Shown piece after piece: positions 38,592-48,911 of a stretch of DNA of 64,000 nt (the first letter of the stretch is position 1; every line of letters starts with the position of its first letter). The notes beneath the pieces are model-generated. The model ran no database searches. It saw nothing but the letters and a program-made list of their open reading frames with translations, and had not been told where the DNA came from. This DNA comes from Parasedimentitalea maritima (GTDB lineage Bacteria; Pseudomonadota; Alphaproteobacteria; Rhodobacterales; Rhodobacteraceae), in the NCBI RefSeq assembly GCF_005771405.1, contig NZ_VAUA01000005.1, positions 1-64,000 on the forward strand, in the 5' to 3' direction. The position numbers and the translations under genes are program-made.

Positions 38592-40063
38592 GGGTTTATC
38601 CCTTGCCATTCACGTAAATCGCGACGCATCAACAGATCTGCGTCATCCGGTCCTGTGCTGCCACTATCATAGGGTTTGGGCACATCTCCACGGGCTTGCC
38701 AACCCGCAATGATCGGGTCGGTCCAGGCCCAGGCTGCTTCGACTTCATCTCCACGCATGAACAGCGTTTGATTGCCGCGGATCACGTCCATGATCAAGCG
38801 TTCATAAGCGTCCGGAGGATTACCCCCTGCCGCCCCTAAAGCTTCCGAAAAGGTCATATCCAAAGGCACATCCATCAATCGCATGCCACCAGGGCCAGGC
38901 TCTTTGATTGTTACCTTCAAAGTGATACCTTCATTCGGCTGTAAGCGGATGGACAACAGATTTGCGTGGCGGCCTGCCTCTTCTCCAAAAATCGAATGTG
39001 GCGCATCCTTAAAAAACACATTGATCACTGAGGATCGTGCAACCAGTTTTTTACCAGTTCGCAAATAAAACGGTGTGCCCGCCCAACGCCAATTGCTGAT
39101 ATGAGCACGCAGAGCGATGTAACTTTCGGTTGTAGACCGGAGATTACCAACAGTTTCGCGATAAGAGTCATGCCGATCATCAGCACCTTGCTGAGCCTGA
39201 TACTGTCCCCGCACGATGTGATGTGGCTCAACAGTGTCTAGCGCCCGAATTACCTTTAGTTTTTCATCACGTACCGCGTCTGGGTCGAATTTTGCAGGAG
39301 GTTCCATCGCGATAAGGCACAATAATTGCATCAAATGATTTTGCATCATGTCCCGCATGGCACCTGACCGGTCGTAATAGGCCTCACGCCCTGCAATTCC
39401 GACAGTTTCAGCAACCGTAATCTGAATATGATCAACATACTGACTGTTCCACAGCGGCTCGAACAGCATATTACCAAATCGGATCGCCATAAGGTTTTGT
39501 ACGGTTTCTTTGCCCAAATAGTGATCTATCCGATAGATCTGGCCTTCGCTAAAATGAGTTGCAAGCGTGGCGTTTAAGGCGCGAGCAGACTCAAGATCGC
39601 GACCAAAGGGCTTTTCTACTACAATTCGGCTGCTATCTTGAGCCAAGCCATGTTTGTGCAAACGCTCGGCCAATGGGCCAAACAGGTTGGGACCAACTGA
39701 AAAATAGAAGATTGAAACCCGGGCGCCCTGCCCCTGAGCCATCAACGTAGAGAGCTCGGGCCAACCGATATCTCCGGTAGCGTCCACACGGGTATAGGTA
39801 AGGCAATCAAGAAACGCTTCTAATGCAACAGCGTCATTCGCTTGATTGCCGCCATAGGCCTGAATAGCGTTAGTTATCATAGCCTTATAATCGGATTGAG
39901 ACAGGTTTGTCCGTGCGGCTGCAATTATGCGGGCACCTTTAGGCATCTGCCCACCGCAGAAACGGCGAAACAATGCAGGTAAAATCTTACGCTGAGCAAG
40001 ATCTCCGGTGCCACCAAAAATTACCAGATCGAACAAATCCACTGGGATGACGCGCGAAACCAT
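38588..40063 (-). CDS. zwf: Glucose-6-phosphate 1-dehydrogenase
   Basis: A 491-residue G6PDH, normal length. FGGTGDLAQRKILPALF is the nucleotide-binding motif and RIDHYLGKETVQN the active-site signature. It oxidises glucose 6-phosphate with NADP+. First gene of the zwf-pgl operon. The edd gene, often third in this operon, is not found here. Confidence 0.96.
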   Translation of the reverse strand: MVSRVIPVDLFDLVIFGGTGDLAQRKILPALFRRFCGGQMPKGARIIAAARTNLSQSDYKAMITNAIQAYGGNQANDAVALEAFLDCLTYTRVDATGDIGWPELSTLMAQGQGARVSIFYFSVGPNLFGPLAERLHKHGLAQDSSRIVVEKPFGRDLESARALNATLATHFSEGQIYRIDHYLGKETVQNLMAIRFGNMLFEPLWNSQYVDHIQITVAETVGIAGREAYYDRSGAMRDMMQNHLMQLLCLIAMEPPAKFDPDAVRDEKLKVIRALDTVEPHHIVRGQYQAQQGADDRHDSYRETVGNLRSTTESYIALRAHISNWRWAGTPFYLRTGKKLVARSSVINVFFKDAPHSIFGEEAGRHANLLSIRLQPNEGITLKVTIKEPGPGGMRLMDVPLDMTFSEALGAAGGNPPDAYERLIMDVIRGNQTLFMRGDEVEAAWAWTDPIIAGWQARGDVPKPYDSGSTGPDDADLLMRRDLREWQGINP

Positions 40064-40184
40064 ACTTTGCCCTTACCTACCGCGTCGTATGACGCATTCC
40101 AATTTTAGTATGACTCTGGATCACGACCTCATCATATATTAGTTCGCAGACTTTAACTCGCCTACGAGTATAGGCTAGACCTAA

Positions 40185-41165
40185 ATGAAAGAAACCACCC
40201 GGGATTACCTGATGAAAGACTTGCCCCAACCAGCGGCCAACCAAGGAAAATTTCAAGATAGCTATCTAACGTCCAACGGAGACGAGCGTGCGAGAGTAGC
40301 TCTCAGTAATCCCGAAACACTTTGGTTCAATACTGGAACCCTTTGCAATATTGAATGTGCAAATTGCTACATTCTCAGTTCACCAAGCAACGATGCTCTG
40401 GTCTATCTGACCGCAGGTGAAGTCCAAGACTACCTTGATCAGATTGAAGCAAGGAATTGGCCGGTCAAAGAAATTGGTTTTACCGGTGGTGAGCCCTTTA
40501 TGAACCCTCAGATCATTGGCATGATCCGTTTTGCGTTAGAGCGTGGCTATAAAGTGTTGATTCTGACCAACGCAATGCAACCATTGATGCGAAAATCAAT
40601 GCAGGCTGGGTTGATACAGCTACTTACCGATTTCCCAGGACAGATGGTGTTACGTGTCTCACTGGATCATTTTAGTGAAGAAATACACGACGCAGAACGT
40701 GGCCGTGGCAGTTTTGCAAAGTCATTGTTGGGTATGCGTTGGTTGCAGGAAAATGGCTTCAAAATAGCCGTTGCTGCGCGTAGCCAATGGGGGGCGAGCG
40801 ATGCGGCCTCTCGGGCCGGATTTGAAGAATTGTTTGCTCAGTATGGTTTTAGTATAGATGCCCAGAACCCCAGCCAAACCGTTCTGTTTCCGGAAATGGA
40901 TGACACTGTCGAAGTTCCAGAAATCACCACTGCGTGCTGGGGTATTCTTGGTAAATCACCCAAAGATGTCATGTGTTCAACCTCTCGCATGGTTGTGAAA
41001 CGCAAAGGTGCCAGACGACCGACCGTTCTTGCTTGCACCTTATTGCCCTATACAGCCGAGTTTGAACTGGGTGAGACTTTGGCTAGCGCAGAACAGGATG
41101 TTTCTTTGAACCACCCCCACTGCGCAAAGTTTTGTGTACTAGGTGGAGCCAGCTGTTCTGCATAG
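40185..41165 (+). CDS. Radical SAM protein with C-terminal cysteine cluster region
   Basis: A 326-residue radical SAM enzyme. The 4Fe-4S motif is CNIECANC, and GFTGGEPFMNP is the GGE motif that binds SAM. The C-terminal part carries Cys in TTACWGIL, DVMCSTSR, LACTLLPY and HCAKFCVLGGASCS, suggesting auxiliary Fe-S clusters as in SPASM/twitch enzymes. There is no peptide precursor or obvious partner gene beside it, so the substrate is unknown. The neighbours are convergent usg and divergent zwf. Confidence 0.82.
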   Translation: MKETTRDYLMKDLPQPAANQGKFQDSYLTSNGDERARVALSNPETLWFNTGTLCNIECANCYILSSPSNDALVYLTAGEVQDYLDQIEARNWPVKEIGFTGGEPFMNPQIIGMIRFALERGYKVLILTNAMQPLMRKSMQAGLIQLLTDFPGQMVLRVSLDHFSEEIHDAERGRGSFAKSLLGMRWLQENGFKIAVAARSQWGASDAASRAGFEELFAQYGFSIDAQNPSQTVLFPEMDDTVEVPEITTACWGILGKSPKDVMCSTSRMVVKRKGARRPTVLACTLLPYTAEFELGETLASAEQDVSLNHPHCAKFCVLGGASCSA

Positions 41166-41193
41166 CTCCAGCCTGCAAATTCGGCGACCTATT

Positions 41194-41466
41194 TTAATGC
41201 AAGGTCAGCACACCTTTAACATTGCGCCACTCACCGGGACTAATCATTTTGCGGTGACTAAAGCGCACCGAATGTAAAGGGCCCTCAATCTCCCGCTGCC
41301 AGAATTCGACAAACTCAAACAGTTTGGGATGATCTGGCAGCAAATCATAATTTTGCCAAACAAAAGTGTTCAACACATGGGTATAGTCAGGCATGTGGTA
41401 AGTGAATTCCGCAGTGGTCAAACCATAGCCCTTTAGCATCAATTCAGTTTCGCTACGCTCCATCAA
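41194..41466 (-). CDS. Usg family protein
   Basis: A 90-residue protein resembling the Usg family, small alphaproteobacterial proteins once noted near tryptophan genes and of unknown function. Characteristic stretches are YGLTTAEFTYHMPDY, LNTFVWQNYDLLPDHPKL and WQREIEGPLHSVRFSHR. The start may be the second Met at 41463. It stands alone, convergent with the radical SAM gene. Confidence 0.75.
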   Translation of the reverse strand: MMERSETELMLKGYGLTTAEFTYHMPDYTHVLNTFVWQNYDLLPDHPKLFEFVEFWQREIEGPLHSVRFSHRKMISPGEWRNVKGVLTLH

Positions 41467-41657
41467 AAACCTCCAAAATTAGAGTGTACAAAGCAATGGT
41501 AGCGCGAAAGATGTTAATTTATCTCAAAAACAGCGGGTTACGAAAATATTAACGTGTAAATAGCACTGAAAAATTCTGCTTGCTTGCGCCCCATATACCC
41601 TCTCTGTTAGGGTGCATACACAAGATATAGACCCATCAATAACAACGGGCAGCACAC

Positions 41658-44369
41658 GTGAGCGATACGCCGGAAACTCCTGAAAATATGGATGAAACAC
41701 CCCCTTCGCGGCCGATTTATGATGGTCCTTCCGTCTCTATCGAATCCGAAATGCGGACCTCCTATCTCGACTATGCGATGTCTGTCATCGTTAGCCGTGC
41801 CATTCCTGATCTGCGGGACGGCTTGAAGCCGGTCCACCGTCGCATTCTTTATGCAATGCATGAGACAAGTAACACTCACGACAAGTCATACCGAAAATCG
41901 GCTCGACCTGTTGGCGATGTGATGGGTAAATATCACCCGCATGGCGACAGCGCGATCTATGACGCACTGGTTCGGATGGCGCAGGACTTTTCTATGTCGC
42001 TGCCGCTGCTGGATGGTCAAGGCAACTTCGGCTCGATGGACGGCGATAACGCTGCAGCGATGCGCTATACCGAAGTCCGGATGGACAAGCCGGCTGCATT
42101 TTTGCTGAGCGACATCGACAAAGACACAGTCGATTTTCAAGATAACTATGACGGTAAGGACCAGGAGCCAACAGTTCTGCCGGCCCGGTTCCCGAATATG
42201 CTGGTCAATGGAGCTGGTGGTATTGCTGTCGGCATGGCCACCAATATTCCACCACACAACCTGGGCGAAGTGATCGACGCAACCCTTGCGCTAATCGAGG
42301 ACCCAGATCTGACCAGCGAACAGCTGATCGACTACGTTCCCGGCCCCGACTTCCCTACCGGTGGTGTAATGCTGGGCCGCACTGGTGCCCGCAAGGCCTA
42401 CCTTGAAGGCCGCGGCTCCGTCATCATTCGCTCCAAAACCCGTGTCGAAGAGATCCGCCGTGATCGCTATGCAATTGTTATCGACGAGATTCCGTATCAG
42501 GTGAACAAAGCGGCTATGATCGAAAAGATCGCCGAGCAGGTTCGTGATAAAAAGATTGAGGGTGTGGCCCACGTTCAGGATGAATCTGATCGCAACGGCG
42601 TCCGTGTGGTGATCGAGTTGAAACGAGATGCCACCGCCGAAGTGGTAATGAATCAATTGTTCAGGTTCACCCCCATGCAAACCTATTTTGGCTGCAACAT
42701 GCTGGCGCTGAATGGCGGTCGGCCCGAAACTCTAACATTGCGCCGGTTTCTGACCTCGTTCATCGACTTCCGCGAGGACGTGGTAGCACGACGGACAGCT
42801 TATCTGTTACGCAAGGCCCGCGAACGCAGCCACATCCTATGTGGTCTGGCCGTTGCCGTGACCAATATCGACGAAATTGTCGCCACCATCCGTGCGTCAG
42901 CAGATGCCGCTGAGGCGCGTGAAAAACTGATGACCCGGCGTTGGCCGGCCCAGCCGATCCTTCAGTACATTGCCCTGATCGATGATCCGACCCACACTGC
43001 CAATGACGACGGAACCTACAACCTGTCGGAAACTCAGGCCCGCGCTATTCTGGAACTGCGGCTTCAGCGTTTGACCCAAATCGGCGTCAAAGAAGTCACC
43101 GACGAGTTGGAAGAGCTTGCTGGCAAGATCAAAGAGTATCTTGAAATTCTTGGTTCCCGTGAACGCATCATGGGCATCATTGCGGATGAACTGACTGAAG
43201 TTCGCGAACAGTTTGCTGTTCCACGTCGCACCGAAATCGTCGACTGGTCCGGTGATATGGACGACGAGGATTTGATAGAGCGTGAGGACATGGTGGTGAC
43301 CGTGACCTCAGGTGGATACATCAAGCGTACGCCCCTGGCCGACTTCCGCGCGCAAAAGCGCGGTGGCAAGGGGGTGTCAGGGATGCAGACTAAAGAAGAG
43401 GATGTCATCACCACCCTCTTTGTTGCCAATACCCATACCCAGCTGTTGTTTTTCACCACCGATGGCATGGTTTACAAACTAAAGACCTGGCGCCTGCCTC
43501 AGGGCGGTCGGACCTCCAAAGGGAAGGCTGTGGTCAATATCCTGCCAATTCCACCCGGAGTATCGATTGCCGCCATTATGCCGGTAGACGTTCCCGAGGA
43601 TGATTGGGCCAATTTGCAGATCATCTTTGCCACCACGGCTGGCGATGTCCGTCGAAATGCATTGTCCGATTTCGTCAATGTGAAACGCAACGGTAAGATT
43701 GCCATGGACCTGCCCGAGGGGGTTGAGATGGTCAATGCGCGGATCTGTTCAGAAGATGACGATGTCATGCTGGTGTCTGATGCAGGTCGCGCTATCCGGT
43801 TTTCAACAACAGATGTACGGGTCTTCAAGGGTCGCAAATCCACTGGAGTACGAGGCATCCGCCTGAATGACGACAACCGAGTGGTGTCTATGTCGGTTAT
43901 TCGTCATTTTGAGGCAGAACCATCTGAGCGTAGTGCCTTTATCAAGCGGTTCCGGACAGAACTTGGTAGCGAAATTACCGAAGATGAGACCGGTGAAGAG
44001 GTCGACGGCGCATTGCCTGAGGACCGTTATCAAGAAATGCTGGCTGCAAATGAACTTTTGGTCACCATCAACAAAAGTGGTGCAGGAAATCTGACTTCCT
44101 CGCATGATTACCGCGTAAGTGGGCGTGGAGGACAAGGGGTCGCCGCGATGAAAGGCAACGAGATTGTTGCGACATTCCCAGTCGAATTGGCTGATCAGAT
44201 CATGCTTGCCACTTCTAAAGGCCAGTCGATCAGGGTCCCTGTTCAGGGCATTTCCTTCCGATCACGCAGCGCCGGCGGTGTTAAAGTGTTTAACACAGGT
44301 AAAGGCGAAGATGTGGTTTCGGTTGCTTGGATCGCTGAGCAAAATGGTGACGAGGAAAACGAGACCTAA
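41658..44369 (+). CDS. gyrA: DNA gyrase subunit A
   Basis: A 903-residue GyrA that starts at a GTG (41658). The active-site Tyr is Tyr137 in [10 protein letters not shown]. The quinolone-resistance region reads [10 protein letters not shown] with Ser98 and Asp102, the wild-type residues matching E. coli Ser83 and Asp87. The C-terminal beta-pinwheel has the GyrA box QRGGKGV, seen here as [10 protein letters not shown]. It works with GyrB to introduce negative supercoils. Confidence 0.97.
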   Translation: MSDTPETPENMDETPPSRPIYDGPSVSIESEMRTSYLDYAMSVIVSRAIPDLRDGLKPVHRRILYAMHETSNTHDKSYRKSARPVGDVMGKYHPHGDSAIYDALVRMAQDFSMSLPLLDGQGNFGSMDGDNAAAMRYTEVRMDKPAAFLLSDIDKDTVDFQDNYDGKDQEPTVLPARFPNMLVNGAGGIAVGMATNIPPHNLGEVIDATLALIEDPDLTSEQLIDYVPGPDFPTGGVMLGRTGARKAYLEGRGSVIIRSKTRVEEIRRDRYAIVIDEIPYQVNKAAMIEKIAEQVRDKKIEGVAHVQDESDRNGVRVVIELKRDATAEVVMNQLFRFTPMQTYFGCNMLALNGGRPETLTLRRFLTSFIDFREDVVARRTAYLLRKARERSHILCGLAVAVTNIDEIVATIRASADAAEAREKLMTRRWPAQPILQYIALIDDPTHTANDDGTYNLSETQARAILELRLQRLTQIGVKEVTDELEELAGKIKEYLEILGSRERIMGIIADELTEVREQFAVPRRTEIVDWSGDMDDEDLIEREDMVVTVTSGGYIKRTPLADFRAQKRGGKGVSGMQTKEEDVITTLFVANTHTQLLFFTTDGMVYKLKTWRLPQGGRTSKGKAVVNILPIPPGVSIAAIMPVDVPEDDWANLQIIFATTAGDVRRNALSDFVNVKRNGKIAMDLPEGVEMVNARICSEDDDVMLVSDAGRAIRFSTTDVRVFKGRKSTGVRGIRLNDDNRVVSMSVIRHFEAEPSERSAFIKRFRTELGSEITEDETGEEVDGALPEDRYQEMLAANELLVTINKSGAGNLTSSHDYRVSGRGGQGVAAMKGNEIVATFPVELADQIMLATSKGQSIRVPVQGISFRSRSAGGVKVFNTGKGEDVVSVAWIAEQNGDEENET

Positions 44370-44410
44370 CGGTTGTCAGGGTGTTTCTAGAACCTGAGCT
44401 CTCTTTTTAT

Positions 44411-44440
44411 CTGCTGATCCAAAATGCTTTGGATCAGCAG
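44411..44440. terminator. Strong hairpin after gyrA
   Basis: Perfect 13-base arms CTGCTGATCCAAA / TTTGGATCAGCAG with a 4-base loop, 42 bases after the gyrA stop. No U-tract follows, so termination may be partial or the hairpin may stabilise the transcript. It lies 23 bases before the methyltransferase start. Confidence 0.6.
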
Positions 44441-44462
44441 CTTTGGTAGACTTGGAGATAAA

Positions 44463-45221
44463 ATGAATTTTGATAGACCAGCAATTGATCTGCTTTCCTC
44501 ACTTGAAGAGCTTGCCACGTTGTCTTTGAATTATAGCAGCATTACTGATGAAGAATGCATGCTACTGGGCTACCAGAGAACAAAGCAAATTTCCCGAAAA
44601 TCTCGCCTCCAATGGGAACAGGGGAACCAGACAGTCTTGTCTGATGAAGTGAAGTCCCGAAAGCAAAGTATCATCGAAGGTGCATTTCTTGAAATATATC
44701 AAGAGTACATTCCTCTTAAGCACGCTTTGGGTAACAAAAAAATTGAACATACCTGTGATATTGGATGTGGTCAGGGGATCAACGATGTCTTCTTGTTTCG
44801 CGACTTCAAATCCAAGTTCACCCTAGTCGACATCGAGGAATCCCCCGAGATGTACCATAACTGGGCAGAGAGTGGCAGCGGTTACGCCAGCTTGAAAGCG
44901 GCGTCCAACCTGCTTATTGCAAACGGTGTGGACGCTAACGATGTGACTGAAATCAACCCTACCAAGGCAAACATTAGTGTTCCTAAAAATGGATTTGATC
45001 TCGCCACCAGCTTTTACTCGTGTGGATTTCACTATCCCATTGACGACTATTTAGACCTGATGGCCGAGACGATTAACAAGGGTGGTTACGTTTGCTTAGA
45101 TTTGAGAAAACAGTACTTACGGTCAAACACTGCTGCAGTTTCAAATCTATTCGAAATGTCGAAAACAACCGAAGTCTACAACGACAACAAATCAACACGG
45201 ATGCTGTTTGAAAAGAAGTGA
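44463..45221 (+). CDS. Class I SAM-dependent methyltransferase
   Basis: A 252-residue protein from the ATG at 44463, preceded by GGAGATAAA. A SAM-binding motif I is seen in CDIGCGQGINDVFLF, with an acidic residue after the next strand in FTLVDIEES. The later part (FDLATSFYSCGFHYPIDDYLDLM, GGYVCLDLRKQY) fits the fold. The substrate is unknown. Its composition looks more A/T-rich than the neighbouring gyrA, which may point to later acquisition. Confidence 0.75.
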   Translation: MNFDRPAIDLLSSLEELATLSLNYSSITDEECMLLGYQRTKQISRKSRLQWEQGNQTVLSDEVKSRKQSIIEGAFLEIYQEYIPLKHALGNKKIEHTCDIGCGQGINDVFLFRDFKSKFTLVDIEESPEMYHNWAESGSGYASLKAASNLLIANGVDANDVTEINPTKANISVPKNGFDLATSFYSCGFHYPIDDYLDLMAETINKGGYVCLDLRKQYLRSNTAAVSNLFEMSKTTEVYNDNKSTRMLFEKK

Positions 45222-45270
45222 CAAGAGGCTCAGGAGAATAAAGATTACTTTGTCCTCGCTGATTCAAATT

Positions 45271-45298
45271 GAACCTCTGCCGTTTCAAGCAGAGGTTC
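45271..45298. terminator. Bidirectional terminator between the methyltransferase and M32 genes
   Basis: GAACCTCTGC (45271-45280) and GCAGAGGTTC (45289-45298) form a 10-base stem with an 8-base loop between convergent genes. No long U-tract on either side. Confidence 0.55.
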
Positions 45299-45322
45299 GG
45301 CTATTCAAGCCCAATAGCTAGC

Positions 45323-46792
45323 TCAGAGATTGTAGATATCAGCAAATTTGGTTTCCAGGTATTCTAACAAAGGTTCATGGGTCGGCTGGGAACCTGCCGC
45401 ATGGGTAATTGTCTCCAGAGGAGATCGCAGCCCTCCATGTTGCTGTAGGTTCTTCTGAAGCCAACTCACTGCGCCAGAGGTATCGCCAACTGAAAGCTGT
45501 TGATCCAAGTTTGGCACAGATTTCCGCAATGCCTGGTGTAAACACCCTGCATATACATTGCCCAAAGAATAGGTTGGGAAATAACCGAATAGTCCGACCG
45601 ACCAATGGACATCCTGCAAGCAGCCATTTGATGGCTTGTCGACATCATAGCCAAAGTCGGCTTTGAAACGGTCATTCCAGGCCGCCTCAAGGTCAACAAC
45701 TTGGAGGTCACCAGACATCAAGGCTCTTTCCAGATCGAACCGTAGCATGACGTGAAGATTGTACTGGATTTCGTCAGCCTCGGTACGGATATAGCCATTG
45801 AGTACAGAATTGACGGCAGCATAAAATGCATCGGCGTCCGCAACACCAATATCCCCAAAGACATCAACCATCTGCTCAAACAACCAACCGGTAAAGGCTC
45901 GACTACGCCCCAATTGGTTCTCATAAATTCTGCTTTGGCTTTCATGCACGCCCATAGATACACCGCAGCCTAGTGGTGTTAGCAGGTAGTCATTGTCAAT
46001 GTTTTGCTCGTAGCAGGCATGACCAACCTCATGGATGGTAGAGTAGATACAACTAAATGGGTCACTTGCACTGGTACGCGTTGTGATGCGCACGTCTTGT
46101 CCACTGCCGGAACTAAACGGATGCACGGCCTTGTCGACGCGGCCATGGTTCATATCGTAGCCAAACGCCTTAGCCAACTTACGGGTCAACTTCATCTGTT
46201 TGGCTTCGTCGAACACCCCTTCCAATCGCTTCGGAGTAGGACGTTCCAGAACTGTAGCCCGCAAATCGACCAATCGGGGCCGCATCGCATCGAAAATTTC
46301 CGCAATCTGAGCGCTGGTGGTGCCGTGTTCATAATCTTGAACCATAGCATCGTACACGTTACCGCCAGCAGCAAGTGCTGCCCCCTCTTCCCGCTTCAGT
46401 TCCACGACTTCCTGAAGGACTGGTATAAAGGCAGAGACATCCTCATCTGCCCGTGCAGCTGCCCACTTTCCTTGCGCTTCGGACGTGACCTGTGCCAGTT
46501 TTTTGGCTAAATCCGCTGGCACTTTTTTCGCCCGTTCGTAACTCCGTCGGATTTCACGCAATTGGGCAGCACCTGACTCATCGGAGGCTGTAGCCTGTTC
46601 CAGCCAATCCCCGACCTGAGGAGCCATACGACGGGCATGCAATACAGCTTCAAGAGCAGCCATTTCATCGCCACGCTGGGATGCGGCACCTCGTGGCATC
46701 ATAGTTTCCTGGTCCCATCCCAATCGCCCGGCAATCTGCCCTAGCGCCTGAGTGTCGCGCTGGAATGCCATAAGTTTGTCAAATGCGCTCAT
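45323..46792 (-). CDS. Carboxypeptidase M32 (thermostable carboxypeptidase 1 family)
   Basis: A 489-residue zinc metallopeptidase. The HEXXH motif is HEVGH in STIHEVGHACYEQN (about residue 257), followed by GVHESQSRIYENQLGRS with the third zinc ligand Glu, both diagnostic of M32. It removes C-terminal amino acids in the cytoplasm. It begins one base after ctaA ends in the same direction, likely as one transcript. Confidence 0.94.
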   Translation of the reverse strand: MSAFDKLMAFQRDTQALGQIAGRLGWDQETMMPRGAASQRGDEMAALEAVLHARRMAPQVGDWLEQATASDESGAAQLREIRRSYERAKKVPADLAKKLAQVTSEAQGKWAAARADEDVSAFIPVLQEVVELKREEGAALAAGGNVYDAMVQDYEHGTTSAQIAEIFDAMRPRLVDLRATVLERPTPKRLEGVFDEAKQMKLTRKLAKAFGYDMNHGRVDKAVHPFSSGSGQDVRITTRTSASDPFSCIYSTIHEVGHACYEQNIDNDYLLTPLGCGVSMGVHESQSRIYENQLGRSRAFTGWLFEQMVDVFGDIGVADADAFYAAVNSVLNGYIRTEADEIQYNLHVMLRFDLERALMSGDLQVVDLEAAWNDRFKADFGYDVDKPSNGCLQDVHWSVGLFGYFPTYSLGNVYAGCLHQALRKSVPNLDQQLSVGDTSGAVSWLQKNLQQHGGLRSPLETITHAAGSQPTHEPLLEYLETKFADIYNL

Positions 46793-46793
46793 A

Positions 46794-47939
46794 TCAGATG
46801 TCCTTGATCGAAGTTGTTATGGGATAGGCAGACAAGAATCTTGCGCGCAGCACTGCTGACCAAAGAACGACTGCCAAAAGTTGGTGTAGAATGGCGATTT
46901 GCCAAGGGGCGCCATAAATGACGGTAGTGATGCCAAGAACAATCTGCAGGAGCAAAATTGCAAATACGACATGAAAAGCATTTTGCGTAATTGGATGTGC
47001 GCTATGTCGTCCACGGCGCCAGACAATCACTCCAAAAACCAACAAAACATACCCAGTGACACGGTGGATAAACTGGACAAGGCCAGGATTTTCAAAGAAA
47101 TTCTTCCACATTGGTTCAAGCATGAGAAGGTTTTGCGGAATTATCTGTCCGCCCATCAATGGCCAATCGGTATACGTACGGCCCGCATCTATGCCAGCAA
47201 CCAATGCGCCAAGAATAATTTGCAAAAACGCAAAATGCATCAAACCAGTCGAAAGGCTGAAGAGCTTCTTTTCTTTTGCGCGGCGAGCCTGCATCAAAAC
47301 GCGATCTTCACGCGATAGCATCAGAATGTACCAAGCGATGAAACCCAGAATGATAAAGGCCAACCCTAGATGCACAGCCAGACGGTAGGATGCGACAGAG
47401 ACCATTCCCTCGCCCTGGGTGACACCTGACGCAACCATCCACCAGCCGATCCCTCCCTGCAATCCGCCTAGTACACCGGGCAGTGCGAGTCTATTGGTCC
47501 AGCCAATTGGAATTTTGCGGGCCAGCAAGAAACCAAGAAACCCTAGCGCCCAGATCACCCCCATGACCCGGCCCAATTGCCTGTGGCTCCATTCCCACCA
47601 ATAGATCGCTTTGAAATCTTCAAGCTGCATCCACTGGTTTTCGATACGCCACTGATCAATCTGTTGGTATTTGTCGAACTCGGCCTGCCAATCAGACTCG
47701 CTTAGCGGCGGCACCGCACCTGTCACTGGCTTCCATTCGGTAATGGACAAGCCACTGTCAGTCAGCCGGGTCAATCCACCTACAACAATCATTGCAACGA
47801 CTAGCGCGAACAGTACCATCAGCCAGGCGCGGATTGCTCTACGCGCACCACTCTTGTTTCGCTCAATCAATCCGGACTGTACTTTTGGGGCGACAGAACG
47901 ATCGCCTTCCACGTCTTCAAAAATATTGCGCTTGCTCAT
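46794..47939 (-). CDS. ctaA: Heme A synthase (COX15/CtaA type 2)
   Basis: A 381-residue membrane protein with about eight helices. Landmarks are GGLTRLTDSGLSITEWKPVTGAVPP in the first part, YWWEWSHRQLGRVMG with a heme-ligand His, and VQFIHRVTGYVLL in the second half. It converts heme O to heme A for cytochrome aa3 oxidase. Type 2 CtaA is the alphaproteobacterial/mitochondrial form. Confidence 0.95.
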   Translation of the reverse strand: MSKRNIFEDVEGDRSVAPKVQSGLIERNKSGARRAIRAWLMVLFALVVAMIVVGGLTRLTDSGLSITEWKPVTGAVPPLSESDWQAEFDKYQQIDQWRIENQWMQLEDFKAIYWWEWSHRQLGRVMGVIWALGFLGFLLARKIPIGWTNRLALPGVLGGLQGGIGWWMVASGVTQGEGMVSVASYRLAVHLGLAFIILGFIAWYILMLSREDRVLMQARRAKEKKLFSLSTGLMHFAFLQIILGALVAGIDAGRTYTDWPLMGGQIIPQNLLMLEPMWKNFFENPGLVQFIHRVTGYVLLVFGVIVWRRGRHSAHPITQNAFHVVFAILLLQIVLGITTVIYGAPWQIAILHQLLAVVLWSAVLRARFLSAYPITTSIKDI

Positions 47940-47999
47940 GCTTGCCTCGTCTTAATCTGTGGCCACGCTAGTTCCCTGTTGAGCAGAGGTCCAGACGGC

Positions 48000-48749
48000 T
48001 TAATCTTCACCGCGCTGCTTCCAACGTACCATCTGGCGCATCACTCCGTGGAGCATCTGCACATCCGCATTGGTCAGCGCCATACGGCTCCATAGGTTTC
48101 GTAGATTTACCTTCATGTTTGTCGCTTTATCGGGTGGGAAAAAGAAGCCGGCTTGTTCTAGACGCTCTTCGTAATGTTCGGATAGTTTTTCGATTTCAAC
48201 ACCTGTCGCCCAACTGGCTTTGCCCATGTCGACCGTTTCGTGTTCGATTTCTCCAACCTGACGCTGCCATTCATAGGCGGTCAACAACACGCATTGACCC
48301 AGGTTCAACGATCCATAAGCCGGGTTCACCGGAACCGAAATAATGGCATTGGCCTTGGCTATGTCTTCATTTTCCAGTCCCGCACGTTCAGGACCAAACA
48401 TCACAGCGACCTTCTCACCTGCCGTAATCTTCTCTGCAGCCAATTTCATGGCTGCTTCTGGACTGAACACTGGTTTGGTCAATCCGCGTTGCCGCGCAGT
48501 GGTTGCAAAGACAAACGAACAATCGGCGAGCGCATCAGAGACATCTGGGCTCAACCGTGCCTCATCCAGTAAGCGCCCAGCACCAGATGCCATAGCGACA
48601 GCTTTAGGGTTGGGCCAGCCATCCCGAGGCGCCACAATACGCATTCGATCCAGACCAAAGTTCCACATTGCACGCGCCGCGGCGCCAATATTTTCACCCA
48701 TCTGTGGGCGCACCAATACAAAAGCAGGTTGAGGGGTCTGGCTGGGCAT
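48000..48749 (-). CDS. TrmH/SpoU-family RNA methyltransferase (TrmJ-like)
   Basis: A 249-residue SPOUT methyltransferase from the ATG at 48749 (MPSQTPQPAFVLVRPQMGENIGAAARAM). Knot motifs are VAVMFGPERAGLENEDI and NPAYGSLNLGQCVLLTAYEW. N-terminal NIG-AAR and a C-terminal extension fit TrmJ, which 2'-O-methylates position 32 of some tRNAs. The frame extends to 48830 but the extension lacks family features. Confidence 0.88.
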   Translation of the reverse strand: MPSQTPQPAFVLVRPQMGENIGAAARAMWNFGLDRMRIVAPRDGWPNPKAVAMASGAGRLLDEARLSPDVSDALADCSFVFATTARQRGLTKPVFSPEAAMKLAAEKITAGEKVAVMFGPERAGLENEDIAKANAIISVPVNPAYGSLNLGQCVLLTAYEWQRQVGEIEHETVDMGKASWATGVEIEKLSEHYEERLEQAGFFFPPDKATNMKVNLRNLWSRMALTNADVQMLHGVMRQMVRWKQRGED

Positions 48750-48911
48750 GTTGCTCTTTCTGAAGAATTCTCCTCGATTTAGTCCGCAATCGCCGTCAGA
48801 GCAAGATCTGGTACTATCTCTGAGTCTCAATTACCCTGCTTCATGCCCATAAAACTTGCGTATACGGCTTTATTCGCTAAACAGCCGCATGACAGCACAA
48901 GGATCAAACTC

